Positions 30,306 to 38,957 of a DNA stretch of 64,000 nt are shown piece after piece. The translations under genes were made by a program, and so were the position numbers. The DNA is taken from assembly GCF_016916835.1 (NCBI RefSeq), contig NZ_JAFFIX010000007.1, positions 62,001 to 126,000 on the forward strand, in the 5' to 3' direction. Within the stretch, counting starts at the first letter, position 1. Every line of letters starts with the position of its first letter. A model generated the notes under the pieces. The model ran no database searches. It was not told the origin of the DNA and saw only the letters and a list, made by a program, of their open reading frames with translations. The DNA is from Actinacidiphila bryophytorum (lineage in GTDB: Bacteria; Actinomycetota; Actinomycetes; Streptomycetales; Streptomycetaceae).

Positions 30306-31798
30306 GCCGCGTCCTCCTTCGTGGTGGTGGTGTCGGATGGTTGGCCGTCGGACCCGGTGCCGGCGGTGAAGTGCGCGAGCTGGGTCGGCGGGCCGACCTC
30401 CGGGTCGTCCGGGCCGACCGGCCGGAAGTCCACGGTGTAGCCGTAGCGGCCCGCGACCGCTTGCGCCCACTCGCGGAACTCCGCCCTGGTCCACTCGAAC
30501 CGGTGGTCGGCGTGCCGGCGGTGGCCGGCCGGCAGCGTCTCCCAGCGCACGTTGAACTCGACGTTCGGCGTCGTCACGATCACCGTCCGGGGGCGGGCGG
30601 CGCCGAAGACGGCGTGTTCGAGCGCGGGCAGCCGCGGCGGGTCAAGGTGCTCGACGACCTCGCTGAGCACCGCCGCGTCATAGCCCTTGAGCCGCTTGTC
30701 GGTGTAGGCGAGCGAACCCTGGAGCAGGGTCAGGCGGGCGGACTGCCGCTCGCCCATCCGGTCCAGGTGCAGCCGGCGGGCCGCGATCTCCAAGGCGCGC
30801 ACCGAGACGTCGACGCCGACGACCTCGGTGAAGCGCGGCTCCTTGAGCAGCGCGGCCACCAACTGGCCCTGCCCGCACCCCAGGTCGAGCACCCGCGCGG
30901 CGCCTGCCGCGCGCAGCCCGGCCAGGATCGCCTCCCGGCGCTGCACCGCGAGCGGCGTCGGACGCTCCTGCTCCCCCTCCGGCTGCTCGGCCTCGACTGC
31001 GTTGTCGAACTCCTCGACCTCCACGTCGTCCGCCGCCGCCAGCCGCACCAGCTCCAGCCGCTCGTTCGCCTCCCGGGTGAGCGACCAGCGACGGGCCAGA
31101 TAGCGCCGGGTGATCAGCTGCTGCTCGGGGTGCCCGGCGAGCCAGCCGTCACCGAACCGCAGCAGCTTGTCCACCTCGTCGGGCGACACCCAGTAGTGCT
31201 TGGCGTCGTCCAGCACGGGCAGCAGCACGTACAGGTGCCGCAGCGCGTCGGACAGCCGCAGCTCGCCCTCCAGCACCAGCCGCACGTACCGCGACGGTCC
31301 CCACTCGGGGAAGTACCCGTCCAGCGGCACCTGCTCCGCCGTCACCTGCCAGCCGAGCGGCTCGAACAGCCGGGCCACCAGCGCCGGCCCGCCGCGTGCG
31401 GGCAGCGCCGGAACCTCGATCCGCAGCGGCAGCGGCGCCGCGGCCCGCTCGGGCAGCTCGCGGCAGTCACCGCGCATCGCGCTGGAGAACACCGTCCGCA
31501 ACGCCACCGCCAGCAGCGACGACGCGGCATACGGCCGGTCGTTCACGTACTGCGCCAGCGCCGCGTCGGGCGCCCCGCCCCTGCCCTTGCCGCGCCCGCG
31601 CCGCACGAGCGCGGGCGGATCGACGTCGAGCAGCAGCGCCGCCGTGCAGTGCTCCGCGTCCGCCTGGGGATAGAAGACGTGCGCGTCACCGTAGGAGGTG
31701 GCGAACACCTGGACCCTGTCCGGGTGCTTGTGCAGCAGATACCCGAGGTCGGTTGCCGGACCCGCGGCGCTGCCTGTGGTGGAGATCGTCAGGAACAC
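30302..31798 (-). CDS. hen1: Hen1 3'-terminal RNA ribose 2'-O-methyltransferase
   Basis: About 498 residues. The N-terminal half (FLTISTTG, LGYLLHKHPDRVQVF, YVNDRPYAASS) is the bacterial Hen1 domain that activates Pnkp ligase. The C-terminal half is the methyltransferase, with SAM loop VLDLGCGQGQ (303-312), metal-ligand motif SEVVEHL (E380, E383, H384), TTPNVEFNV and a later His cluster near 426-432. It 2'-O-methylates the 3' end at an RNA break before ligation, protecting against renewed cleavage. GTG 31796-31798 aligns with the usual start of the family. pnkp overlaps by ATGA, so both subunits are made together. Confidence 0.95.
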   Translation of the reverse strand: MFLTISTTGSAAGPATDLGYLLHKHPDRVQVFATSYGDAHVFYPQADAEHCTAALLLDVDPPALVRRGRGKGRGGAPDAALAQYVNDRPYAASSLLAVALRTVFSSAMRGDCRELPERAAAPLPLRIEVPALPARGGPALVARLFEPLGWQVTAEQVPLDGYFPEWGPSRYVRLVLEGELRLSDALRHLYVLLPVLDDAKHYWVSPDEVDKLLRFGDGWLAGHPEQQLITRRYLARRWSLTREANERLELVRLAAADDVEVEEFDNAVEAEQPEGEQERPTPLAVQRREAILAGLRAAGAARVLDLGCGQGQLVAALLKEPRFTEVVGVDVSVRALEIAARRLHLDRMGERQSARLTLLQGSLAYTDKRLKGYDAAVLSEVVEHLDPPRLPALEHAVFGAARPRTVIVTTPNVEFNVRWETLPAGHRRHADHRFEWTRAEFREWAQAVAGRYGYTVDFRPVGPDDPEVGPPTQLAHFTAGTGSDGQPSDTTTTKEDAA

Positions 31799-31945
31799 CC
31801 GTACGAGTATCCCCGCCGCCCCGCCCCCGGCCCACGCCTTTTCCCCGCCCACCGCCCCGGCCCGCACGCCCACCGGCCGGTCACCGCCACCGGCCGCCGG
31901 GTCAGCACATGCCGGGCAGCGCGACGCACCCCGCCGGACGGCAGA

Positions 31946-32887
31946 TCACCGCACCCCCGGCAGCGCGGCGCGGATCGCCGTGACCGTGGGCGGGCCGACG
32001 CGGCAGCAGCCGCCGATCAGGCGGGCGCCGGACGCGTGCCAGGCGGTCGCGAGCGACGCCAGGGACGGGGAACGGACGCCGCCGCCCTCCCACCGGTGTG
32101 CCGCGGCATTCCAGCGCTCACCGCTGTTCGGGTAGGCCACCGCCGGCTTGCCGCAGACCGCCACCGCCAGCTCGACCGCCGCCTGGACGTCCTGCGGCGC
32201 ACAGCAGTTGACGCCCACCGCCACCACCTCGTCGCGGCCCGCGGCCAGTGCGAAGGCCTCGGCCAGCGGCTGCCCGGCCCGGGTGCGCTCGCCGTCGACG
32301 GTGTAGGACAGCCACACCGGCAGCCCCGTGGGCGCCGCCGCCCGCAGCATCGCCTCGGCCTCGTCGACGTCCGGCACCGTCTCCAGGGCCAGGACGTCGG
32401 GCGAGGCGGCAGCCACCGCGTCGATCCGCGGCCGGTGGAAGCGCTCCAGCTCCCGCACCGTCAGGCCGTACCGCCCGCGGTATTCGCTGCCGTCGGCCAG
32501 CACCGCACCGTACGGCCCCACCGACGCCGCCACCCGCACCCCCGGCCGCTCCGCCGCCGCCCGGCGGGCCAGGTCCACGCTGCGCCGCAGCAGCCCGGCC
32601 GCCTCGGCCCGCCCGATGCCGCGGCGGGCGAAGCCCTCGTAACTGGCCTGGTAGGCCGAGGTGATCAGCACATCCGCACCCGCCCGCACATAGGCCCGGT
32701 GGGCGGCCTCGATCTGCCCGGGCTCGTCGGCGAGCAGCCGGGCCGTCCACAGCGGGTCGCGCAGGTCGCAGCCCTGGTCGGCGAGCTGGTTGGACAGCCC
32801 GCCGTCCAGCACCAGGGTGCCGCCCGCCGCCACCAGCGCCGCCAACTCCCCCGCGGGCGGGAACGGGACGGCGGACGTCGAAGGCAT
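31946..32887 (-). CDS. mmuM: homocysteine S-methyltransferase
   Basis: 313 residues of the MmuM/Pfam S-methyl_trans type. Zinc ligands are visible as VNCC (near residue 225) and GGCC (near 296), and the barrel starts with VLDGGLSNQL. It transfers a methyl group from S-methylmethionine or SAM to homocysteine, forming methionine. The ATG 32885-32887 start lies 9 bp after the LLM oxidoreductase stop, indicating co-transcription. No S-methylmethionine permease gene (mmuP) is adjacent. Confidence 0.9.
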   Translation of the reverse strand: MPSTSAVPFPPAGELAALVAAGGTLVLDGGLSNQLADQGCDLRDPLWTARLLADEPGQIEAAHRAYVRAGADVLITSAYQASYEGFARRGIGRAEAAGLLRRSVDLARRAAAERPGVRVAASVGPYGAVLADGSEYRGRYGLTVRELERFHRPRIDAVAAASPDVLALETVPDVDEAEAMLRAAAPTGLPVWLSYTVDGERTRAGQPLAEAFALAAGRDEVVAVGVNCCAPQDVQAAVELAVAVCGKPAVAYPNSGERWNAAAHRWEGGGVRSPSLASLATAWHASGARLIGGCCRVGPPTVTAIRAALPGVR

Positions 32888-32896
32888 CGGGCGCCC

Positions 32897-33817
32897 TCAG
32901 CCCAGCTGCGGTGCGACCTGGGCGGCGATCAGCTCCAGGTGGTCCAGGTCGCCCAGGTCGAGGGTCTGCAGGTAGAAGCGGGTCGCGCCCTGCTCGGCAT
33001 AGCGCCCGATCTTCTCCACGACCTCCGCCGGCGATCCGGCCAGCCCGTTCTCCTTCAGCTCCGCGGCCTCGCGGCCGATCGCCGCCGCCCGCCGGGCCAC
33101 TTCGGCGTCGTCCTTGCCGACACAGACCACCAGCGCGTTCGAGTAGACCATGCTGTCGGACGCCCGGCCCGCCGCCCGCACCGCCTCGCGGACCCGCCCG
33201 ATCTGCGCGCCGGAGTCCTCGATCGAGGCGAAGGGCACGTTGAACTCGTCGGCGTAGCGCGCTGCCAGTTCCGGGGTGCGCTTGGCGCCCATGCCGCCGA
33301 TCAGCACCGGGACCTTCGCCTGCGCCGGCTTGGGCAGCGCGGGCGAGTCCTTGAGCTGGTAGAACTCCCCGTCGAAGTCGAAGGTCTTGCCGACCGGGGT
33401 CTCCCACAGCCCGGTGATGACCGCCAACTGCTCGGCGAGCCTGGCGATCTTCTCCTTCGGGAAGGGGATGCCGTAGGCGGTGTGCTCGGCCTCGAACCAG
33501 CCGGCACCGAGCCCGAACTCGACCCGCCCACCCGACATGGCGTCGACCTGGGCCACCTGGATCGCCAGCACGCCCGGCAGCCGGAAGGTGCCCGCCGACA
33601 TCAGGGTGCCGAGCTTGATCCTGCTGGTCTCCCGCGCGAGACCGGCCAGCGTGACCCACGCGTCCGTGGGTCCCGGCAGCCCGTCGCCGCCCATCGTCAG
33701 ATAGTGGTCCGAGCGGAAGAAGGCGTCGAATCCGAGGTCTTCTGTCGCCTTGGCGACCGCGAGCAGCGTGTCGTAGTCGGCCCCCTGCTGGGGCTCGGTG
33801 AAGATGCGCAGTTCCAT
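32897..33817 (-). CDS. LLM-class F420-dependent oxidoreductase
   Basis: 306 residues with a luciferase-like TIM-barrel. Segments typical of F420-dependent members are AKATEDLGFDAFFRSDHYL, RIKLGTLMSAGTFRLPGVLA, VEFGLGAGWFEAEH and VPVLIGGMG. ATG 33815-33817 is chosen (MELRIFTEPQQGADY) over a start five codons upstream. The substrate is unknown. It is co-transcribed with mmuM, but no biochemical link is obvious. Confidence 0.85.
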   Translation of the reverse strand: MELRIFTEPQQGADYDTLLAVAKATEDLGFDAFFRSDHYLTMGGDGLPGPTDAWVTLAGLARETSRIKLGTLMSAGTFRLPGVLAIQVAQVDAMSGGRVEFGLGAGWFEAEHTAYGIPFPKEKIARLAEQLAVITGLWETPVGKTFDFDGEFYQLKDSPALPKPAQAKVPVLIGGMGAKRTPELAARYADEFNVPFASIEDSGAQIGRVREAVRAAGRASDSMVYSNALVVCVGKDDAEVARRAAAIGREAAELKENGLAGSPAEVVEKIGRYAEQGATRFYLQTLDLGDLDHLELIAAQVAPQLG

Positions 33818-33850
33818 GCCCCCATCCTGCACCGATCACGCTCCGGCCCG

Positions 33851-34327
33851 TCAATCGCCACATGGCAGTCCTCCCGCTTGCCGCTCCCCCGCCATCCGTT
33901 CGCCACGGGCCAGCGCCCGCACCCGGTCCCTGGCCTCGTCCACCGCGTCCAGCGCCTCGATGCAGCTCCAGTACGCCCCCTCGTCCTGCACCGCGCAGAC
34001 CAGCCCCACCAGCGCGTGGGTGATCTCGCCGAGCAGCACCCGCAGCGCGCGCAGCGTCCCCGCGGGGTCGCGGACCGCGGTCAGCCGGGCCGCCCGCGGC
34101 GGCCCCGCTCCCGCCGCCGCGAGCACCGGCCCCGCCCGGCCCCCCGTGCCCGCGGCCCAGCCCCAGCGGCCGGCCCCCGCGTCCTGCGGCGGTGCCTCCG
34201 CCGCCAGCAGCCGGTCCACCGCCTCGACCAACTCGCCCGCCTGCCACGCCTCCTCAATGACGTCCTCGGGCTGCGGCGACCCCCGCATCACCCGCTCCGA
34301 CTCCGCCACCAGCCGTGCCGCGTCCAT
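33851..34327 (-). CDS. conserved hypothetical protein (DUF6099-like)
   Basis: 158 residues, mainly helical by appearance (MDAARLVAESERVM, DVIEEAWQAGELVEAVDRLL), with an Ala/Gly/Pro-rich middle and a second helical part ending near CGD. It resembles, from memory, a streptomycete family called DUF6099, but I am not certain. No catalytic motif is visible. The upstream region contains two DnaA-box-like sequences. Confidence 0.6.
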   Translation of the reverse strand: MDAARLVAESERVMRGSPQPEDVIEEAWQAGELVEAVDRLLAAEAPPQDAGAGRWGWAAGTGGRAGPVLAAAGAGPPRAARLTAVRDPAGTLRALRVLLGEITHALVGLVCAVQDEGAYWSCIEALDAVDEARDRVRALARGERMAGERQAGGLPCGD

Positions 34328-34431
34328 CTGCGCACCCCCTCGACCCCGGCGGTGGTGACCCCTTCACCACCTGCCGACATCACTCAGAGTGACACATCTT
34401 CAGCACGCAGAAAGAGATCGATCTCGACATC

Positions 34432-34458
34432 TGTGGATAACTTCGCACCTGTGGAAAA
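34432..34458 (-). promoter_or_regulatory. pair of DnaA-box-like sequences
   Basis: On the minus strand TTATCCACA (34432-34440) and TTTTCCACA (34450-34458) lie in the same orientation, 18 bp start to start, in the 145-bp gap upstream of the gene at 33851. The first equals the classical E. coli box; Streptomyces boxes favour TTGTCCACA. They could bind DnaA as a regulator or titrator. There is no sign of a full origin. Confidence 0.5.
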
Positions 34459-34472
34459 CCGCGGCGAATCCA

Positions 34473-34865
34473 TCACTCCGCCGCGGAGCTGCCCGCGGAG
34501 CCGCCCCCCGGACCCGCTGGACCCGCCGGGCGGCCTCCGGGGCGCGGGAAGCGCTCCTCGTTCCTGTCGATCTTCGCCGCGAGCGCTGCCAGCACGTCGA
34601 CCTCCAGCACCGCGCAGAACTGCAGCAGATACGCCAGCACGTCGGCGACCTCGTCGCGCACCCGGTGGGCGGACTCCGGGTCCGCCATCACCGCGGACGC
34701 CTGCTCGGGGGTGAGCCACTGGAAGATCTCCAGCAGTTCCGCGGCCTCCACGCTCAGGGCGGAGGCCAGGTTCTTGGGGGTGTGGAAGGGCTGCCAGTCA
34801 CGGGCGGCGGCGAATTCGACCAGGCGGCGCTGGAGCGCGGCCAGGTCCTGTGGTTGTCCGGTCAC
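34473..34865 (-). CDS. MazG-like nucleotide pyrophosphohydrolase
   Basis: 130 residues of the all-alpha NTP pyrophosphatase (RS21-C6/dCTPase-like) family. The magnesium-binding signature is visible as EAAELLEIFQW (about 40-50) followed by DEVADVLAYLLQF (about 70-82). It likely hydrolyses non-canonical or dCTP-type nucleotides to monophosphates. The tail is a Gly/Pro/Ala-rich extension. The start is GTG 34863-34865 after a weak AGG. It stands alone between gaps, with the next gene upstream on the same strand. Confidence 0.8.
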   Translation of the reverse strand: MTGQPQDLAALQRRLVEFAAARDWQPFHTPKNLASALSVEAAELLEIFQWLTPEQASAVMADPESAHRVRDEVADVLAYLLQFCAVLEVDVLAALAAKIDRNEERFPRPGGRPAGPAGPGGGSAGSSAAE

Positions 34866-34979
34866 CCTGACTGGTCTAGCGCATCCCCGCAGCCCGCTCT
34901 TGCTGGTGTGTCGGTCTTCCTGCTCCCTTCCTTCGCGGACGGCCTCGTCCCTCAGCCGGCCACTGCGGAAGCCCGGGCG

Positions 34980-36323
34980 TCAGCCCTCCTCCGCCCGTCC
35001 CGCCCCGGCCGCACCGCGCTCCTCTTCCCGCCCCGCGCCGGCCGCACGGTTCTCCTCGGCGGGGGCCGCTCCCGCGGCGCCGGCCGCCGCCCTGCCGCGC
35101 TCCTCCTCGCCCGTGTCCTGCGCCGGCACCCGCCGCCCCTCGCCGAGCCGGGCGACCGTCACACCGCCCAGGCCCTCCGCGGACTGCGGGTCCTGGACCG
35201 TGCCCAGCAGCCGGATGTGACCGCGGGCGGCGGCCGTCCCGGCGAGCCGCAGCAGTTCCCGCAACTGCCTGCGGTCCAGGCCGAGATCGAGCCCGTCGCC
35301 GAGCACGGTGAGCACCTGGCCGGCCGGCAGCAGCTCCGTACTGGTGTCCACGTCCAGCACGCCGGGACCGGTGAGCAGCACCAACGCCAGTGCCAGGAAG
35401 CGCAGTTCGCCGTCGCCGAGCCGGTCGACCGGCACCACGCCCAGCGGGCCGCGGTCCACCGCGGCGATCACCGCGTCCAGCGGCATCCGCCCGTCGCCCG
35501 GCGGCGGCAGGACGGCGGGCAGCACCGTCAGGCCCTCGACCGGCGGACTGCACACCGCACGCACCGCGTTGACCAGCGCCGCGTGCCGGGTGGCGCACTC
35601 GCCCTCGGTCCTGGCGAGCACCGCCGACAGGTTGTCGCAGGAGGTCCGCAACCGCCCGTCGCCGTGCGGTACGGGAGCACGCATCACCTCGGGTCTCGGC
35701 GCCACGGGGAAGATCCCGCGCAGCGCCACCACCAGCTGCTCGGCGGCGGCGAGCACCAGCCGCTGCCCGTCGGTGCGCCCGGAGACCCGCAGCGGCAGCA
35801 GCGCGCTGGCCAGGACGTTGTCGGGCAGCGGTGCCCGGGTGACCGAGACCTCGCCCGCTGTGTGCCAGGCGGCCTGCACGGTACGCCGGGCCGGGTCACG
35901 CAGCGCCGTGGTCAGCAGCGTCTCGCCCGCGCCGGTCAGCCGCTCGCCGACGATCCGCAGCGTCGGCTCGGCCTGCACCGCCACGTCGAGGCGCACGGGT
36001 CCCACCGGCCCTGTCACCGTGCAGCCGATGCGGAAGCCGCGGCGCCCCTGCGCGTCGGCCTGTGCGCCCTGCGGCACGCAGGCCGCCGCACCGCCGCGCA
36101 CCCCCGAGCCGAAGACCTCGGCGAGTTCGGCGCCGCAGGCCAGCCGGCCGAGTGCGGAGAGCCCTTCGAGCACGCTGGACTTGCCGGTGCCGCTGCCGCC
36201 GGTGAGCAGGGTGAGCGGGCCGAGCGCGAAGGTCGCGCCGCGGTGTGACTTGAAGGCGGACAGCCGCAGTTCGGTGACGACGGGGCGGTCGTGACCGGCG
36301 TCTTTGGGCGCACAGGTGCTCAT
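34980..36323 (-). CDS. AAA/ABC-type ATPase (RecF/SMC-like), unknown role
   Basis: 447 residues. It starts with the RecF/SMC-like pattern VTELRLSAFKSHRGATFALG and Walker A GGSGTGKSS (about 43-51). The C-terminal half has a signature-like GDGELRFLALALVLL (near 305). A clear Walker B acidic pair is not evident: the expected strand reads VLTVLGDGLDLGLDR. The last 45 or so residues are a low-complexity Ala/Gly/Glu/Arg tail. It is probably a nucleotide-dependent conformational switch, partner unknown. ATG 36321-36323 is the only good start and is divergent from the DUF1697 gene. Confidence 0.7.
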   Translation of the reverse strand: MSTCAPKDAGHDRPVVTELRLSAFKSHRGATFALGPLTLLTGGSGTGKSSVLEGLSALGRLACGAELAEVFGSGVRGGAAACVPQGAQADAQGRRGFRIGCTVTGPVGPVRLDVAVQAEPTLRIVGERLTGAGETLLTTALRDPARRTVQAAWHTAGEVSVTRAPLPDNVLASALLPLRVSGRTDGQRLVLAAAEQLVVALRGIFPVAPRPEVMRAPVPHGDGRLRTSCDNLSAVLARTEGECATRHAALVNAVRAVCSPPVEGLTVLPAVLPPPGDGRMPLDAVIAAVDRGPLGVVPVDRLGDGELRFLALALVLLTGPGVLDVDTSTELLPAGQVLTVLGDGLDLGLDRRQLRELLRLAGTAAARGHIRLLGTVQDPQSAEGLGGVTVARLGEGRRVPAQDTGEEERGRAAAGAAGAAPAEENRAAGAGREEERGAAGAGRAEEG

Positions 36324-36514
36324 GGCCGCGAAGGTAGCCAGCGGGCGCGGTGCCGAACCGTTCCGGCGGCCCCGGGGTAATCCGAACGAGGGACATCGCG
36401 CATGATCCGCGGAAATCCGGAAATCGCCCGCACCGCCCGCCGCCGCGCCTTCTCTCCGCAGGTGCCGCCCGTCGGCAACGGCGGCTGTCGGTGCCGCCGG
36501 TTACGGTGGCAGGC

Positions 36515-37066
36515 GTGACCACGACCAGCACCACCTACGTCGCACTGCTGCGCGGGATCAACGTCGGAGGCAAGGCCAAGGTGCCGATGCAGACCCTGCG
36601 CGAGCTGCTGGCCGCGATCGGCGGCACCGGCGTCCGCACCCACCTGCAGAGCGGCAACGCCCTCTTCACCCACGAGGACACCGACCCGGCCCGGCTGGCG
36701 GAGGAGCTGCACCAGGCGCTCGCCGACGAGCTGGGCCTGGACATCACCTGCATGGTGCGCACCGCGGAGGACCTGCGGCGGGTCGTGGCCGCCAACCCCT
36801 TCGACATGACCGGGGTCGACGGCTCCCGCTTCCTGGTGGTCTTCCTCACCGCCCCCGTCCCCGCCGGCCGCCTCGCCGCGATCGAGCAGGCCGACCACAC
36901 ACCCGACGAGCTGCGGGCGGGCGAGCGGGAGATCTACGCGCACTTCCCCGACAGCATCCGCAACTCCAAACTCGCCGCCCGCCTCACCGACCGCGGCCTG
37001 GGCACCCCCGCCACCAGCCGCAACTGGAACACGGTCACCAAGCTCCTGGAGCTGGCCGACGCCTGA
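36515..37066 (+). CDS. DUF1697 protein
   Basis: 183 residues with the family opening TYVALLRGINVGGKAKVPM, LQSGNALF and the C-terminal ATSRNWNTVTKLLEL. Biochemical role is unknown. GTG 36515 is preceded by TACGGT with a 7-base gap, a spacing typical of leaderless streptomycete transcripts, and there is no purine ribosome site, so leaderless translation is likely. It is divergent from the ATPase gene. Confidence 0.85.
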   Translation: MTTTSTTYVALLRGINVGGKAKVPMQTLRELLAAIGGTGVRTHLQSGNALFTHEDTDPARLAEELHQALADELGLDITCMVRTAEDLRRVVAANPFDMTGVDGSRFLVVFLTAPVPAGRLAAIEQADHTPDELRAGEREIYAHFPDSIRNSKLAARLTDRGLGTPATSRNWNTVTKLLELADA

Positions 37067-37170
37067 CCTCCCGCGCCCCGCGCCGCCGCCCCGCAGGTCA
37101 CGGCCACGAGTGGCGCCGCACCGCCCCCGGGCGTGCAATGGAAAGGCGGGGGCGGACCTGTGGAGGCGCC

Positions 37171-38031
37171 GTGGCTGTTGCACCGCTGACCGAGATCCTG
37201 GCCGATCCGTTCGAGGAGCGCTACGCCGTACCCGCGATCAACGTCTTCAACGACCTCACCCTGGAAGCGGTGCTTGCGGCAGCCGTGGAGAACCGCTCGC
37301 CGCTGATCGTGCAGACCTCGGTGAAGACGGTCAGGTCCATCGGCAGCGACGTGCTGTACGCGATGTGGACGGCGATGACCGCCGGCATCGAGGTGCCGGT
37401 CACCCTGCACCTGGACCACTGCCCCGACCGCTCGGTCATCACCGAGTGCCTGCGGCAGGGCTGGAACTCCGTGCTCTTCGACGCCTCCACGATGCCGGTC
37501 GAGGACAACATGCGGCAGACCGTCGAGGTCGTCGCCGAGGCCAGGAAGTACGGGGCCGCGGTCGAGGGCGAGATCGAGTCGATCACCGGGGTCGAGGACG
37601 ACGTCGGCAGCGACACCGCCGCCCAGCAGCAGAGCCTCGACGTCGCCCTGGAGTTCCTGCGCACGACCGGGGTGGACGTCTTCGCGCCGGCGATCGGGAA
37701 CGCCCACGGGTCGTACAAGAAGGCACCGGTGCTCGACGCCCAGCGGGTCTCCGACATCGTGGCGGCCCATCCGCTGCCCATCGCCCTGCACGGCGGCAGC
37801 GGGCTGTCCGACGAGCAGTTCCGCGACCTGATCTCCCGCGGGTGCGCGAAGGTCAACATCTCGACCGCGCTCAAGGAGACGTTCATGAAGTCGAACCTGG
37901 CCTTCCTGCGCACGGCCGAGGAGCGGGGGAAGTGGGACCCGCCCTCGCTCTTCAGGTCCGTCCGCCAGGACGTCCTCGACATGACCGGTGCGCTGATGAA
38001 GCTGTTCGGCAGCGCCGGCCGGGCGGGCTGA
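37171..38031 (+). CDS. class II ketose-bisphosphate aldolase (GatY-like)
   Basis: 286 residues. A zinc-dependent aldolase that splits a ketose-1,6-bisphosphate or related ketose phosphate to DHAP plus an aldehyde. Metal ligands fit the GatY/KbaY pattern: LHLDHC (H83), GNAHGSYK (H179) and LHGGSG (H207). GTG 37171 has GGAGG 4 bases upstream. It is followed after 5 bp by a HAD phosphatase and then DhaL and DhaK genes, suggesting a pathway that makes or uses dihydroxyacetone phosphate. Tagatose- or fructose-bisphosphate specificity cannot be decided. Confidence 0.85.
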   Translation: MAVAPLTEILADPFEERYAVPAINVFNDLTLEAVLAAAVENRSPLIVQTSVKTVRSIGSDVLYAMWTAMTAGIEVPVTLHLDHCPDRSVITECLRQGWNSVLFDASTMPVEDNMRQTVEVVAEARKYGAAVEGEIESITGVEDDVGSDTAAQQQSLDVALEFLRTTGVDVFAPAIGNAHGSYKKAPVLDAQRVSDIVAAHPLPIALHGGSGLSDEQFRDLISRGCAKVNISTALKETFMKSNLAFLRTAEERGKWDPPSLFRSVRQDVLDMTGALMKLFGSAGRAG

Positions 38032-38036
38032 GGCCG

Positions 38037-38894
38037 ATGCCCGCACTGGTCTTCGACTGCGACGGCGTCCTCGCCGACACCGAGCGCTACGGGCACCTGC
38101 CCGCCTTCAACAAGACCTTCGAGGAGTTCGGCCTCCCCGTGCAGTGGAGCGACGCCGAATACGCGCAGAAGGTGAAGGTCGGCGGCGGCAAGGAGCGGAT
38201 GAAGGCGATGCTGACGCCGGAATTCGTCGCCGCGGCCGGGCTGCCCTCGGCGGAAACCGCGCTGGCGGAGCAGGTCGCGGCCTGGCACCGGCGCAAGACC
38301 GAGGTCTACACGGGGATCATCCGCAGCGGGGCGATCCCGCCTCGGCCGGGCGTGCGCCGGGTCGCCGAGGCGGCGCACGAGGCCGGCTGGACGCTGGCGG
38401 TCGCCTCCACCTCGGCGGAGGCGTCGGTGCGCAGCGTGCTGGACCTCGCCATGGGCGCGGAACTGGCGCCGCGCTTCGCGGTCTTCGCCGGGGACGTGGT
38501 CCCGCGGAAAAAGCCGGCCCCTGACATCTACACGCACACCGTGGACGCGCTCGGCGTCGTCCCGGCGGACGCCCTTGCGATCGAGGACAGCCGCAACGGG
38601 ATGCTCGCCGCCCTCGCGGCCGGCCTGACCTGCGCGGTGACGGTCAGCGCCTACACCGCAGAGGAGGACTTCACCGGGGCCGCCCTGGTGGTCAGCTCGC
38701 TCGGCGACCCGCCGCCCGACGCGACGCGGACCGAGGTGCTGAGCGACCCCTTCGGGGTGCGGCCGGGGCCGCAGGTGGACTTCGCCGACCTGTCCGCGCT
38801 GCTCGCCAAGGCGGCCCGGACCGCCGAGGCGGTCAGAACCGCAGAGGCCGCAGACGACGCCGGCGCCCGACCGCCCGCTTCCGGCGGCCCCTGA
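38037..38894 (+). CDS. HAD-superfamily sugar-phosphate phosphatase/mutase-like
   Basis: 285 residues of the CbbY/beta-phosphoglucomutase-like HAD group. Motif I is FDCDGVLADTE (residues 6-16), motif II VASTS, motif III KKPAPDIY, motif IV IEDSRNG. The cap lies between about 18 and 90. The C-terminal 30 residues are an Ala-rich extension. It probably dephosphorylates or isomerises a phosphorylated sugar. It starts 5 bp after the aldolase stop, in the same operon. Confidence 0.83.
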   Translation: MPALVFDCDGVLADTERYGHLPAFNKTFEEFGLPVQWSDAEYAQKVKVGGGKERMKAMLTPEFVAAAGLPSAETALAEQVAAWHRRKTEVYTGIIRSGAIPPRPGVRRVAEAAHEAGWTLAVASTSAEASVRSVLDLAMGAELAPRFAVFAGDVVPRKKPAPDIYTHTVDALGVVPADALAIEDSRNGMLAALAAGLTCAVTVSAYTAEEDFTGAALVVSSLGDPPPDATRTEVLSDPFGVRPGPQVDFADLSALLAKAARTAEAVRTAEAADDAGARPPASGGP

Positions 38895-38957
38895 GGCCAT
38901 GAAGCCATCAGCCCCTGACGTCCCTACGCCCATGACGCCGCGCCCGTGAGGAGTGCC

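Noticed and set aside
34400..34480. Replication origin suggested by DnaA-box-like sequences
   Set aside because: Only two boxes, no dnaA/dnaN neighbourhood and no box cluster as at a streptomycete oriC.
30341..34714. 1457-codon plus-strand open frame
   Set aside because: Antisense to Hen1, mmuM and the LLM oxidoreductase, all of which have clear motifs; the frame is a codon-bias shadow.
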